In this document: positions 11,050 through 23,191 of the stretch, in pieces
How the letters are laid out: each line of letters starts with the position of its first letter
How positions within the stretch are numbered: position 1 is the first letter of the stretch
NCBI RefSeq assembly: GCF_012371325.1
Contig: NZ_JAAZQX010000005.1
Location: 47,181 to 111,180 of the forward strand
DNA: 64,000 bases
Direction of reading: 5' to 3'
DNA from: Acinetobacter sp. A2
Lineage (GTDB): Bacteria > Pseudomonadota > Gammaproteobacteria > Pseudomonadales > Moraxellaceae
The notes under the pieces: generated by a model
What the model was told of the DNA's origin: nothing
Seen by the model: the letters and a program-made list of their open reading frames with translations, nothing else
Database searches by the model: none
Position numbers and translations under genes: made by a program

Positions 11050-11463
11050 TTAGTTCTCAAGTGCTGGGGTTGCAGCAGCAATGGCAGCGGCAACTGCATC
11101 ATCTTCAGATTGTGTGCCAGATGTATTGCTTGGACGTGCCTGAGTTGGCTTGTCTTCTGCAACAGGTGCTTCAGCTCTTGGAGCAGGTGCGGCAGCAGGT
11201 TGTGCAGGTGTTTCACGGCGAATTTCAGTCGTAGTATTCGCTGTTTCAGTACGTTCTACTTCTACATGTGCAGGCATTTCTGGTTCAGCATCTTCAATGC
11301 TTTCTACAGGTTCTAGTGGTTCAAATTGAGCAGTTTCAGTGGTTTGTTCAGTTTGAACTTCAACTTGCTCTTGCTCATCTTGCTTTGGCTGTTCTTTTTT
11401 AACACATGCAGTTACCAACAACGCCGTTGCAATTGCACCACAGATTAAAAGTTTCTTATTCAT
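11050..11463 (-). CDS. Acidic, Pro/Ala-rich lipoprotein
   Basis: The 137-residue protein begins with a lipoprotein signal (MNKKLLICGAIATALLVTAC), lipobox Cys at residue 20. The mature part has low complexity: glutamate-, glutamine- and threonine-rich to about residue 75, then proline/alanine-rich, ending in AIAAATPALEN. That suggests an unstructured envelope tether rather than an enzyme. I do not recognise a domain. It is divergent from pyrG, with about 225 bases between them. Confidence 0.7.
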   Translation of the reverse strand: MNKKLLICGAIATALLVTACVKKEQPKQDEQEQVEVQTEQTTETAQFEPLEPVESIEDAEPEMPAHVEVERTETANTTTEIRRETPAQPAAAPAPRAEAPVAEDKPTQARPSNTSGTQSEDDAVAAAIAAATPALEN

Positions 11464-11545
11464 AATCGCACAAAATAAAAGATCGGATAGACGAGCGTAT
11501 TATAGCAATAAAATGACAGATGAAAATCCTCTCAAGAAGTTCTAA

Positions 11546-13330
<1,785 letters not shown>

Positions 13331-13361
13331 GATGGCTTTAGGAATAGACTAGGAAGTTTAA

Positions 13362-14219
<858 letters not shown>

Positions 14220-14277
14220 GTTAGACGTATATTAAATTATAGACTCATTGATGCGATCAAAAGCATCTTGTTATTAA

Positions 14278-15585
<1,308 letters not shown>

Positions 15586-15597
15586 GCGACATTGTGC

Positions 15598-15993
15598 ATG
15601 TTAAATGTATTTGACTCCAAAGCGAGTAAAGCATTGTTGGGCCTTGCGATCTTTTTGATCGCAGGGTTTCAATATTTATATTGGTTTGGTGAGGGTGGTT
15701 ACCAGGACCATGCTGCACTGACAGAAAAAATCCAACAACAAACAGAATTAAATCAAGATCTCAAAGAACGCAATCGTGTACTTGCAGCAGAAGTCTATGA
15801 CTTAAAAAATGGGGTAGAAGCCATAGAAGAGCATGCCCGTTTAGATTTAGGCTTGATTAAGCCACATGAAACATTTGTGCAAATGAGCACCATTAGCACA
15901 CAATATAAACCCATTTATATTCAACCCAATTCAACTGTAGATTTACGTACCAATGAATCACAACAACCCGCAGCAACCGCCACAACACCCTAA
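15598..15993 (+). CDS. ftsB: Cell division protein FtsB
   Basis: FtsB is a bitopic divisome protein that forms a complex with FtsL and FtsQ. The 131-residue product has one membrane segment at about residues 12-30 (LLGLAIFLIAGFQYLYWF), then a coiled coil (EKIQQQTELNQDLKERNRVLAAEVYDLK split over 40-75), and EEHARLDLGLIKPHETFV, a family hallmark. The C-terminal tail after about 105 is longer than in E. coli FtsB (103 residues). Its 3' end overlaps ispD by 41 bases. Confidence 0.93.
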   Translation: MLNVFDSKASKALLGLAIFLIAGFQYLYWFGEGGYQDHAALTEKIQQQTELNQDLKERNRVLAAEVYDLKNGVEAIEEHARLDLGLIKPHETFVQMSTISTQYKPIYIQPNSTVDLRTNESQQPAATATTP

Positions 15994-16684
15994 ACTTTGG
16001 GCGATTATTCCCGCAGCGGGTTCAGGTAGCCGTTTTTCTAAAACTGAATTAAAACAATATCAAACCATACAAGATCAAACTGTCTTAGAACATAGTATTG
16101 CACGTTTAAATCATTTACCGTTGGCGGGCTATGTTTTGGCTATAGGTCAAGCAGATGATGTAGCACAAAACCTAAACTTGGCCCAAAGAGAAAAAGCACA
16201 TTTTTGCTTAGGTGGCGCCGAGCGAGTAGACTCTGTGTTGAATGCATTACGTTATTTGGCTGAAATTGCACATGCAGATGATTGGGTCTTGGTGCATGAT
16301 GCAGCACGACCTTGTGTCACGACTGTTTGTCTAGAACAGCTATATCAGACTGCACAAGACACAGATCAAAGTGCAATTTTAGCTATTCCTGTGCGAGATA
16401 CCTTAAAGCGCGTTGCATATGCACCTCAAATTGAAAAAACAGTCAGCCGCGACTATCTTTGGCAGGCGCAAACTCCTCAAATTGCAAAACTAAGTGTGCT
16501 TAAAAGTGCAATCGAATCTGCTTTGGAGCAACAACATACTATTACGGATGAAGCCAGTGCTTTAGAAGCTATGGGGTATGCAGTCAATGTCGTACAGGGG
16601 CGTTCTGATAATATTAAAATCACCTATCCTGATGACTTGGAACTTGCACGTTTAATTTTATCTGCACAACAACAAGCCCTGTAA
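15953..16684 (+). CDS. ispD: 2-C-methyl-D-erythritol 4-phosphate cytidylyltransferase
   Basis: IspD makes CDP-methylerythritol in the MEP isoprenoid pathway; ispF, two steps later, lies about 3 kb downstream. The 243-residue protein shows WAIIPAAGSGSRF near the N-terminus, VLVHDAARPC near 110, and ITDEASALEAMGYAVNVVQG near 200, all family signatures. The only sensible start is the ATG at 15953, inside ftsB, so the overlap is real. An N-terminal Gln/Pro/His-rich stretch of about 12 residues precedes the conserved domain. Confidence 0.94.
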   Translation: MNHNNPQQPPQHPKLWAIIPAAGSGSRFSKTELKQYQTIQDQTVLEHSIARLNHLPLAGYVLAIGQADDVAQNLNLAQREKAHFCLGGAERVDSVLNALRYLAEIAHADDWVLVHDAARPCVTTVCLEQLYQTAQDTDQSAILAIPVRDTLKRVAYAPQIEKTVSRDYLWQAQTPQIAKLSVLKSAIESALEQQHTITDEASALEAMGYAVNVVQGRSDNIKITYPDDLELARLILSAQQQAL

Positions 16685-16791
16685 AACCACAAGATAAAGT
16701 GGAAATTTCAGCGATTATAGTTTAATGATTCACTCTGTGCAGCTTTGCTTCTATAATTGTCCGTTCTGTCTATTTAAAACCTTTGAGCCGT

Positions 16792-17928
16792 ATGAATCCA
16801 TCGCAGCAGTATCGTTTTTTACGTCACTCATTACGTGATGGTAGAAGCATTAAAAATGATTCCTCACGTTGGACTAAACTACATTTAGATCCGTGGCTGC
16901 TATGCTTTTTAATTCTAAATGCGATTCTAGGTTTAATGGTGGTGTATAGTGCCACAGCACAAGACATGGGGATGGTTTTACGCCAAGCCACTAGTTTTGG
17001 GATTGGTTTTGTGGCTATGATCATTCTTGCGCAAATTCCACCGAAAGTGTATCAGGCGGCTAGTCCGTATTTTTATATGTTTGCTGTGGTCATGCTGGGG
17101 CTTGTTCTGCTCATTGGTGAAACCCGTATGGGCGCAAAACGCTGGATTAGCTTGCCCGGAATTGGCAGCATGCAGCCCAGTGAGTTTATGAAATTTGCTA
17201 TGCCTTTAATGATGGCGTGGTATTTTTCTCGTCGTGCTTTTCCGCCTAAATTTATTCATATCATTGTCGCCTTGGTGTTGATGATGATTCCTTTTGTCCT
17301 TGTTGCTTTACAACCTGATTTAAATATTGGCCTGATTATTCCAGGTGTATTTGCTTTATTTTTAAGTGGAATGTCGTGGCGTTTGATTCTAGGCGCAATT
17401 GGGGCTTTGGCTGTTGCTGCACCTTTGCTTTGGATGTTCTTTTTACAGGAATACCAAAAGAAAAGAGTCTTGACCTTGTTTGATCCTGAATCTGATGCCT
17501 TGGGTGCAGGCTGGAATATTATTCAGTCAAAAATTGCAATTGGCTCAGGTGGTTTTACAGGCAAGGGCTATTTGGAAGGAACCCAGTCACACTTAGGTTA
17601 CTTACCTGAACATCATACTGACTTTATTATGTCGACCTATGCCGAAGAATTTGGATTTATAGGTGTATTTTTACTGTTCAGTTTGTTTGCTGCCATTATT
17701 TTACGCTGCTTAATGATAGGGATGAACTGTTTCCATAACTTTGGCCGTTTGTATGCAGGTACAGTTGGGTTGACTTTCTTTTTCTTTGTATTTTTAAACT
17801 CGGGGATGGTGAGTGGTATTTTACCTGTTACGGGTGACCCATTGCCGCTGATGAGCTATGGTGGTACAGCTGTGATTTCCATGCTTGCCAGTATGGGCAT
17901 TGTGATGTCAATTCATACCCATCGTTGA
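16792..17928 (+). CDS. rodA: Rod-shape protein RodA (SEDS glycosyltransferase)
   Basis: RodA is the SEDS peptidoglycan polymerase of the elongasome, working with PBP2. The 378-residue protein has about ten membrane segments, the conserved ERILGLMVVYSA-like start (AILGLMVVYSA), LQPDLNIG near 180, and GDPLPLMSYGGTA near the C-terminus. No PBP2 gene is beside it in this window. TATAAT near 16752 may be its own promoter. The ATG at 16792 was chosen; an in-frame TTG three codons earlier is possible. Confidence 0.93.
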   Translation: MNPSQQYRFLRHSLRDGRSIKNDSSRWTKLHLDPWLLCFLILNAILGLMVVYSATAQDMGMVLRQATSFGIGFVAMIILAQIPPKVYQAASPYFYMFAVVMLGLVLLIGETRMGAKRWISLPGIGSMQPSEFMKFAMPLMMAWYFSRRAFPPKFIHIIVALVLMMIPFVLVALQPDLNIGLIIPGVFALFLSGMSWRLILGAIGALAVAAPLLWMFFLQEYQKKRVLTLFDPESDALGAGWNIIQSKIAIGSGGFTGKGYLEGTQSHLGYLPEHHTDFIMSTYAEEFGFIGVFLLFSLFAAIILRCLMIGMNCFHNFGRLYAGTVGLTFFFFVFLNSGMVSGILPVTGDPLPLMSYGGTAVISMLASMGIVMSIHTHR

Positions 17929-18052
17929 TATTGAACTAAATTAAGGTGGAGTGGATATAGTTCTTCATCATCTTATAAACTACTGAAATAGCCGAAGCTT
18001 AACAGACGTTCTCTATAAAATTTAAGCAGATCAGTGGCACACCGAGTACATC

Positions 18053-18961
18053 ATGACCCAGTTAATTTTTATTGCACTGTTCCCCTTAATTGCTTTAATT
18101 GCATTGGGCTATGCATTGAAGCGTATTCACGTACTGGATGAACCATTCTGGAAAGGTGCTGAGAAATTAAATTATTATATTTTATTTCCAAGCATGCTGT
18201 TTTTAAACCTTGCCACAGCACACATTGAAGCGAAATCAATCGCACAAATTATGTTTGTGGTGGGTATCGTGGTCACATTGGCAAGTTCTCTGTTGTACGC
18301 TTTACGGCATTATTTTAAGACACCTGCGGCACGCTTTGGGGTGTATATGCAAAGCATGGTGCGCTTCAATACCTATATTGGTTTAGCATTAGTCGCAGCA
18401 TTGTTTCAAGCGCAGGGCATGGCACTGTTTGCAATTATTCTGGTGTTTTGCATTCCATTGGTCAATGTATTGTCGGTACTTGCTTTGAGTGATACCAAGA
18501 CTTTACAGCCACAGCAAATTTTATATGCATTGATGAAAAACCCACTGATTTTAGGCTGTATAGTTGGTGGTTTATTTAATATATCAGGACTGAGTTTGTG
18601 GGTTGGTGCAGAGCATTTTATTCGACAAATTGCTTTATGCAGTTTACCGTTGGGACTGATGTGTGTGGGTGCAGCATTACAGTTTAATGGTTTGCAGAGA
18701 GACTTAATGCCTTTGGGGTTAAATGTCGTTGGTCGTTTGCTCTTTATGCCTGCTTTGGCATGGCTTGTTTGTTGGGGCTTAAAACTCCCTGTTTTAGAAA
18801 CACAAATACTGGTCTTGTTTTTTGCTTTACCGACAGCATCTGCGGCTTATGTTCTAACACAGGTTTTGGGTGGGGATAGTCGGATGATGGCAACGGTCAT
18901 TAGCCTACAAACAGTGTGTGCAGCTTTAAGCTTACCATTCGTGTTGTGGTGGTTAATCTGA
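18053..18961 (+). CDS. AEC-family permease
   Basis: The 302-residue integral membrane protein has about ten hydrophobic segments. The opening LIALGYALKRI, followed by LNYYILFPSMLFLNLA, and the closing FFALPTASAAYVLTQVLGGD are typical of the auxin efflux carrier family (Pfam Mem_trans). Bacterial members export or import organic acids such as malate; no substrate can be read from the sequence. It converges on the gene at 18985. Confidence 0.87.
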   Translation: MTQLIFIALFPLIALIALGYALKRIHVLDEPFWKGAEKLNYYILFPSMLFLNLATAHIEAKSIAQIMFVVGIVVTLASSLLYALRHYFKTPAARFGVYMQSMVRFNTYIGLALVAALFQAQGMALFAIILVFCIPLVNVLSVLALSDTKTLQPQQILYALMKNPLILGCIVGGLFNISGLSLWVGAEHFIRQIALCSLPLGLMCVGAALQFNGLQRDLMPLGLNVVGRLLFMPALAWLVCWGLKLPVLETQILVLFFALPTASAAYVLTQVLGGDSRMMATVISLQTVCAALSLPFVLWWLI

Positions 18962-18984
18962 ATATAGAAAAGGCTTAAACAGAC

Positions 18985-19635
18985 TTAATCATATAAACGG
19001 TATATTCCTGCAAAGCGCTCACAGCCTTTTTGGCGAGTGTGTATTTTTAATATCGCTTTAGAATAGTCAAATTGATAGCTGCAATCATGTTCATTGTCAG
19101 TAATTTCTGTTTTTTGTTCAGGTGTGGTGTAGGCTAAAAAAGCAATACTTTGCGATTCGAGTCGATTGTTCGGATTGCGATAAGCAAGTCCTTCAATTTT
19201 AATGCTATTTTTACTGAGTTGATGAATCTGTAAATGCACAGGCTGTGCAGCAAATTTACCATTTTCATATTTTAAATAATGCTGGGTCATGCTCTGATTC
19301 ATAGAGGTAAAAAAATTCAGTTGATCGATACGTACATCAAATTGTTGGGTATAACAATTTAAACTTTTACATTGCTGTAGGCGTTGCATCCACAACTGTT
19401 GAGTGTCTTCTATAAGGCGAATTGGCGCATCACTCATCAAATATGCAGTTAAATGTTGATCATTTAATTTTTCACGTAATTCTGAAAAATCATCATTGCA
19501 CACTTTGCTGAGCTTTGTTTGGGCAGCAGTAGAACAATCAATCCCTTGAGCATAAGAGAAAGATGAATATAAACAGCCAAATAGCAGCAGTGTGCCTAAG
19601 TTTTTGATAAGATAAATTTCAGATTTCAACAGCAT
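18985..19635 (-). CDS. Secreted hypothetical protein, possibly A1S_1983-like
   Basis: The 216-residue protein has an N-terminal hydrophobic signal (NLGTLLLFGCLYSSFSYAQG), so it is probably periplasmic. The first part (IDCSTAAQTKLSKVCND...LREKL, then QLWMQRLQQCKSLNC) resembles the Cys-containing LprI/DUF1311 repeat, including the W-x9-C spacing. The second half is beta-rich with C-terminal CSYQF and GCERF cysteines. From memory, a gene beside ispF in A. baumannii (A1S_1983) was linked to colistin tolerance; I cannot verify identity here. It is divergent from ispF. Confidence 0.6.
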   Translation of the reverse strand: MLLKSEIYLIKNLGTLLLFGCLYSSFSYAQGIDCSTAAQTKLSKVCNDDFSELREKLNDQHLTAYLMSDAPIRLIEDTQQLWMQRLQQCKSLNCYTQQFDVRIDQLNFFTSMNQSMTQHYLKYENGKFAAQPVHLQIHQLSKNSIKIEGLAYRNPNNRLESQSIAFLAYTTPEQKTEITDNEHDCSYQFDYSKAILKIHTRQKGCERFAGIYRLYD

Positions 19636-19733
19636 GATCGCTTATACTTTCACTATGTTGCGCTAGTCTAACTATAGCGAAATCGAAAGTATGAATACAA
19701 GATTTCAATGATTTATTTCTACAGGAGTTGAAC

Positions 19734-20222
19734 ATGGTTGCACATATTCGAATTGGACAAGGATTAGATGTTCATGCCTTTGAAGCAGGGGATTTTGTGA
19801 CGCTTGCAGGTGTTCAAATTCCGCATACACAAGGTTTAAAAGCACATTCAGATGGTGATGTGGTGTTGCATGCGCTGTGTGATGCGCTGTTAGGTGCATT
19901 GGCCTTAGGAGATATTGGTCAGCACTTTCCAGATACAGACCCGAATTATAAAGGTGCAGATAGCCGAGAGCTGCTTAAACATGTGTACCAACTGATTTTA
20001 GACCGTGGTTATAAACTGAATAATGCCGATATTACGGTGGCTTGTGAGCGTCCAAAACTTGCTACGCACACTTTGGAAATGCGCCAAAGTATTGCCGATG
20101 TGTTGGATGTGGAAGTAACACAAATTAGTATTAAAGCCACAACTACCGAAAAACTCGGTTTTACTGGACGTCAGGAAGGTATTTTAGCAACTGCAACAGT
20201 GCTAATTTCACATACTAAATAA
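19734..20222 (+). CDS. ispF: 2-C-methyl-D-erythritol 2,4-cyclodiphosphate synthase
   Basis: IspF cyclises CDP-methylerythritol 2-phosphate with loss of CMP in the MEP pathway. The 162-residue protein shows the zinc-binding D-x-H in GQGLDVHAF, then HSDGDVVLHALCDALLGALALGDIG and FPDTDPNYKGADS, and ends with TTTEKLGFTGRQEGI. AGGAG lies 6 bases before the ATG at 19734; the TTG at 19728 is rejected because it is too close. Homotrimer formation is expected from the family. Confidence 0.96.
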   Translation: MVAHIRIGQGLDVHAFEAGDFVTLAGVQIPHTQGLKAHSDGDVVLHALCDALLGALALGDIGQHFPDTDPNYKGADSRELLKHVYQLILDRGYKLNNADITVACERPKLATHTLEMRQSIADVLDVEVTQISIKATTTEKLGFTGRQEGILATATVLISHTK

Positions 20223-20247
20223 AAATGAAGATATCTGCTGAGGCGAA

Positions 20248-20766
20248 TCAAGTTTCAGCAGATTCTAAAGCCTGCTGTAAGTCTTGAGTGGCTTTACGAC
20301 CTTGAAGCTGTAAAGATACTGCGTGAATTAAACCTGTCCACGTTTCATTGGGTTTCCAAATGTCATGTAAGAAGTCTTGTGCTGTGGCAATATCCATATC
20401 CATAAAATATTGGCGATATACATACATCAAACTACTGGCGTGATTATTGTTGCTACAGTGAACCCAGACCATTTGGCTTTCCAGTAAATGATCCAGTAAA
20501 TCTAAAAACAATAAGCACTGATCTGAAGATGGTGTTTCCAGTGAAATTGGCAACTGAATATAGTTGAGTCCAATATCTAGACAAATTTTATCCTCATGGG
20601 GAAGGGTGTGTTCGGCATCACTTTCAGCCAAATTAATTACTGTGCCAATGCCGTACTCTTTAATCAGTTTTAATTCGTCTGCGGTAAGTTGACCTGAAGT
20701 AAACAGGCGTTCATGAACAAACTGGAATTTTTTAATTTGGCTAAGTTGAGTTTCAAGTTCATTCAT
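20248..20766 (-). CDS. Dual-specificity-phosphatase-like protein without the P-loop Arg
   Basis: The 172-residue protein has the fold pattern of small tyrosine/dual-specificity phosphatases: RLFTSGQLTADELKLIKEYGIGTVINLAE (about 20-48) and a P-loop-like WVHCSNNNHASS at 101-112. The nucleophile Cys104 is kept, but the CX5R arginine expected at 110 is Ala, so normal phosphate binding should fail. Related beta-lactamase-hydrolase-like phosphatases usually keep it. It may be a pseudophosphatase or bind another ligand. The gene converges on ispF and is followed by an ATCTGCTGA/TCAGCAGAT repeat. Confidence 0.7.
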   Translation of the reverse strand: MNELETQLSQIKKFQFVHERLFTSGQLTADELKLIKEYGIGTVINLAESDAEHTLPHEDKICLDIGLNYIQLPISLETPSSDQCLLFLDLLDHLLESQMVWVHCSNNNHASSLMYVYRQYFMDMDIATAQDFLHDIWKPNETWTGLIHAVSLQLQGRKATQDLQQALESAET

Positions 20767-20794
20767 GGCGAGTCATTTCCTATGCAACAAATAG

Positions 20795-20822
20795 AAACGC
20801 CATCATGAAGATGGCGTTTTTT
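20795..20822. terminator. Terminator between DAHP synthase and phosphatase-like genes
   Basis: AAACGCCATC pairs with GATGGCGTTT around a 5-base loop, with a T-run on the plus strand. On the minus strand, where the flanking genes lie, the trailing T tract is shorter (TTTCTAT) but still supports termination after the DAHP synthase stop at 20828. Confidence 0.75.
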
Positions 20823-20827
20823 AAATC

Positions 20828-21940
20828 TTAACGATTTGCTAAAACATCTTTTAATGCTTCATGCATTTCAAGTAATGCTTTTTCTGTGGTTTCCCAGTCG
20901 ATACAACCATCAGTCACAGATTTACCATACTCTAAATCGCATAAGTTTGCAGGAATATCTTGACGACCACCTTTAAGGTGACTTTCGACCATAATGCCTA
21001 CAATAGACTTGTTACCATCAACAATTTGCTCGGTAATATTTTTTAATACCAGCGGTTGTAAGAATGGGTCTTTGTTGGAGTTGGCATGACTGGTGTCAAT
21101 CATGATTTTGGTGCTAACTTTGGCTTTAGTTAAAGCATTTTCAGCTTCTGCAACAGAGCCAGCATCGTAGTTAGGTTTGCCATTGCCACCTCGTAAAACC
21201 ACATGCGCATATTGGTTGCCGCTGGTACGAATTACAGAAACTTGACCTTGATCATTCAGGCCTAAGAAGCTATGACCATGTTTTACCGATTGCATAGCGT
21301 TGGTTGCAACTGTTAAACCGCCATCTGTACCATTTTTAAAACCAACAGGAGATGAAAGACCTGAAGACATTTCACGGTGTGTTTGGCTTTCTGTGGTACG
21401 TGCACCAATTGCAGACCAAGAAATTAAATCTTGATAATACTGTGGTGAGTTTGGATCAAGTGCTTCGGTTGCACATGGTAAGCCTTTTTCATTTAGCTCA
21501 AGTAAAAGTTTACGACCAAGACGTAAGCCTTTTTCAATATTGAAAGAGTCATTCATGTCTGGATCGTTAATTAAGCCTTTCCAGCCCACAGTAGTACGTG
21601 GTTTTTCAAAATAGACACGCATGACAATGTAAAGAGAGTCTTTTACTTTTTCGCTTAAAACTTTCAAACGATCTGCATATTCGTGTGCAGCAACAGGATC
21701 GTGAATAGAACATGGGCCAATGACCACAAATAGACGCTTGTCTTTACCATCTAAAATATTGCGGATAGTTTCACGACCATGAAGAACGGTTTGATAAGCA
21801 GTTTCAGTCAAAGGTAACTCAGTTTTTAATTCTGCAGGAGTCACGAGTGGCTGAATACTTTTAATATTCACGTCATCGATGTCTGATTGTGTAAGAGGAT
21901 TAGACTGTAAAGTATTCATTGCCGTCACTGGTTTGATCAT
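20828..21940 (-). CDS. 3-deoxy-7-phosphoheptulonate (DAHP) synthase, class I
   Basis: The enzyme condenses phosphoenolpyruvate and erythrose-4-phosphate, the first step of the shikimate pathway. The 370-residue protein has VVIGPCSIHDPVAAHEYA, YFEKPRTTVGWKGL, SAIGARTTESQTHREM and IDTSHANSNKDP. ATEALDPNSPQY and QTHREM are closer to E. coli AroF than AroG, so tyrosine feedback is possible, but isozyme identity is not settled. The start may instead be the Met at residue 8 (21919); neither has a clear ribosome site. Confidence 0.92.
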   Translation of the reverse strand: MIKPVTAMNTLQSNPLTQSDIDDVNIKSIQPLVTPAELKTELPLTETAYQTVLHGRETIRNILDGKDKRLFVVIGPCSIHDPVAAHEYADRLKVLSEKVKDSLYIVMRVYFEKPRTTVGWKGLINDPDMNDSFNIEKGLRLGRKLLLELNEKGLPCATEALDPNSPQYYQDLISWSAIGARTTESQTHREMSSGLSSPVGFKNGTDGGLTVATNAMQSVKHGHSFLGLNDQGQVSVIRTSGNQYAHVVLRGGNGKPNYDAGSVAEAENALTKAKVSTKIMIDTSHANSNKDPFLQPLVLKNITEQIVDGNKSIVGIMVESHLKGGRQDIPANLCDLEYGKSVTDGCIDWETTEKALLEMHEALKDVLANR

Positions 21941-22092
21941 ACAAAAGATTGTTTAATAGTCTGAATATAACATGAATTTCACTGTATTTTGTTATAAAAA
22001 GATGAATACTTCTTTAAAAAATAAGTGATGAATCGGGCAGATAAATTAAACTGCCCATTTTAGTAAAAGCATATTCAAACTTAGTTTGTTAA

Positions 22093-22980
22093 TTATTGCT
22101 TGGATTGTGCTTCAGAAATCACAGCTGCTGTTTCAGGTGTACTTACAGGCTTAGATTTGACAGGATTGACCATAAAGTTAATCCCAATCACAAATAGGGT
22201 AATTCCTAAAACTTTACGAATAACTTTTTCAGGTAAACGGGAACTGAGCAAAGTACCAACCACAATGGCTGGAATTGAACCGACCAGCAACCAAATCAAT
22301 AAATTGAAATCGACATTGCCTGAACTCATGTGTCCTAGGCCTGCAACTAAGGTTAGCAGTACTGCATGCACGACATCTGAGCCGATAATACGAATCATTG
22401 GTAGGTTTGGAAACATCAACACCAAAGCCATAATGCCAAAAGCACCAGCACCGACTGAGGAAAGTGTGACAAATACCCCAAGTACAATGCCCATAATCAC
22501 AATCAGTGCGCGCTTATCTGCAGCCTGAAGTTTGACTTTTTCTAAATCCTGAGTCATGTCAGGTAATTCTTGTTTTCTGTATTTATTAAAAAAAGTTTCG
22601 ATTTGGCTACGGAATACTATTGAGATGCCTGTTAAAGTCAACATAAAGCCAAGAACAACGGTCAGCACCATTTTATAATGAGTAGATTGGCTTAAGTAAT
22701 TTTCCAATACCCAATGTGTGGCAAAAGATGCTGGAATACTGCCTACAGCAAGCCAAATTACAATAGGCCAGACGATATTCATTTTTTTTGCATGCACCAA
22801 AGAACCACAAAATTTTGAAATCGCGGCATAAAGTAGGTCTGTCCCAATGGCAATGTGCGGTTCAATTTTAAACAGGCTGATCAGAATAGGAGTCATGAGT
22901 GAACCACCTCCAACGCCAGTGACACCAACGCAGAAGCCAACCAATACACCCGCTAAAATAAACTCAATAGGACCAACCAT
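22093..22980 (-). CDS. TauE/SafE-family sulfite exporter-like permease
   Basis: The 295-residue membrane protein has two repeated halves, each opening with a glycine-rich membrane segment (FILAGVLVGFCVGVTGVGGGSL and, in the second half, GIVLGVFVTLSSVGAGAFG), the mark of the TauE/SafE family. Members move sulfite, sulfoacetate or related anions; the substrate here is unknown. The ATG at 22980 is preferred over an in-frame TTG at 23028. It is divergent from lpxB, about 210 bases away. Confidence 0.88.
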   Translation of the reverse strand: MVGPIEFILAGVLVGFCVGVTGVGGGSLMTPILISLFKIEPHIAIGTDLLYAAISKFCGSLVHAKKMNIVWPIVIWLAVGSIPASFATHWVLENYLSQSTHYKMVLTVVLGFMLTLTGISIVFRSQIETFFNKYRKQELPDMTQDLEKVKLQAADKRALIVIMGIVLGVFVTLSSVGAGAFGIMALVLMFPNLPMIRIIGSDVVHAVLLTLVAGLGHMSSGNVDFNLLIWLLVGSIPAIVVGTLLSSRLPEKVIRKVLGITLFVIGINFMVNPVKSKPVSTPETAAVISEAQSKQ

Positions 22981-23191
22981 GAAAAGCTGCCGAACATAAA
23001 AAACGTGGATATAGTATGACTTTTGCAAATAAGCTGTTGTCTTGATTAATGATTTACTTATTCTTAAAACAGATATAGTGAATTTGGCTGTTTCAGGAAA
23101 ATAGTCATCTAAAATTTCTATTTCTTACAAAATACAGTGGCTATGCTAAAATGCCCTAAGTGATATAAATTAAAATTTAGAGGAAAAACCT

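Noticed and set aside
19644..19692. ATACTTTC/GAAAGTAT inverted repeat between 18985-19635 and ispF
   Set aside because: The arms are only 8 bp and 33 bases apart with a weak inner CGCTA/TAGCG stem. That is not enough to call a regulatory site.
20233..20263. ATCTGCTGA/TCAGCAGAT inverted repeat as an ispF terminator
   Set aside because: The stem runs into the 3' end of the phosphatase-like gene and has no plus-strand T-run. It may be a weak bidirectional structure, so I did not call it a terminator.
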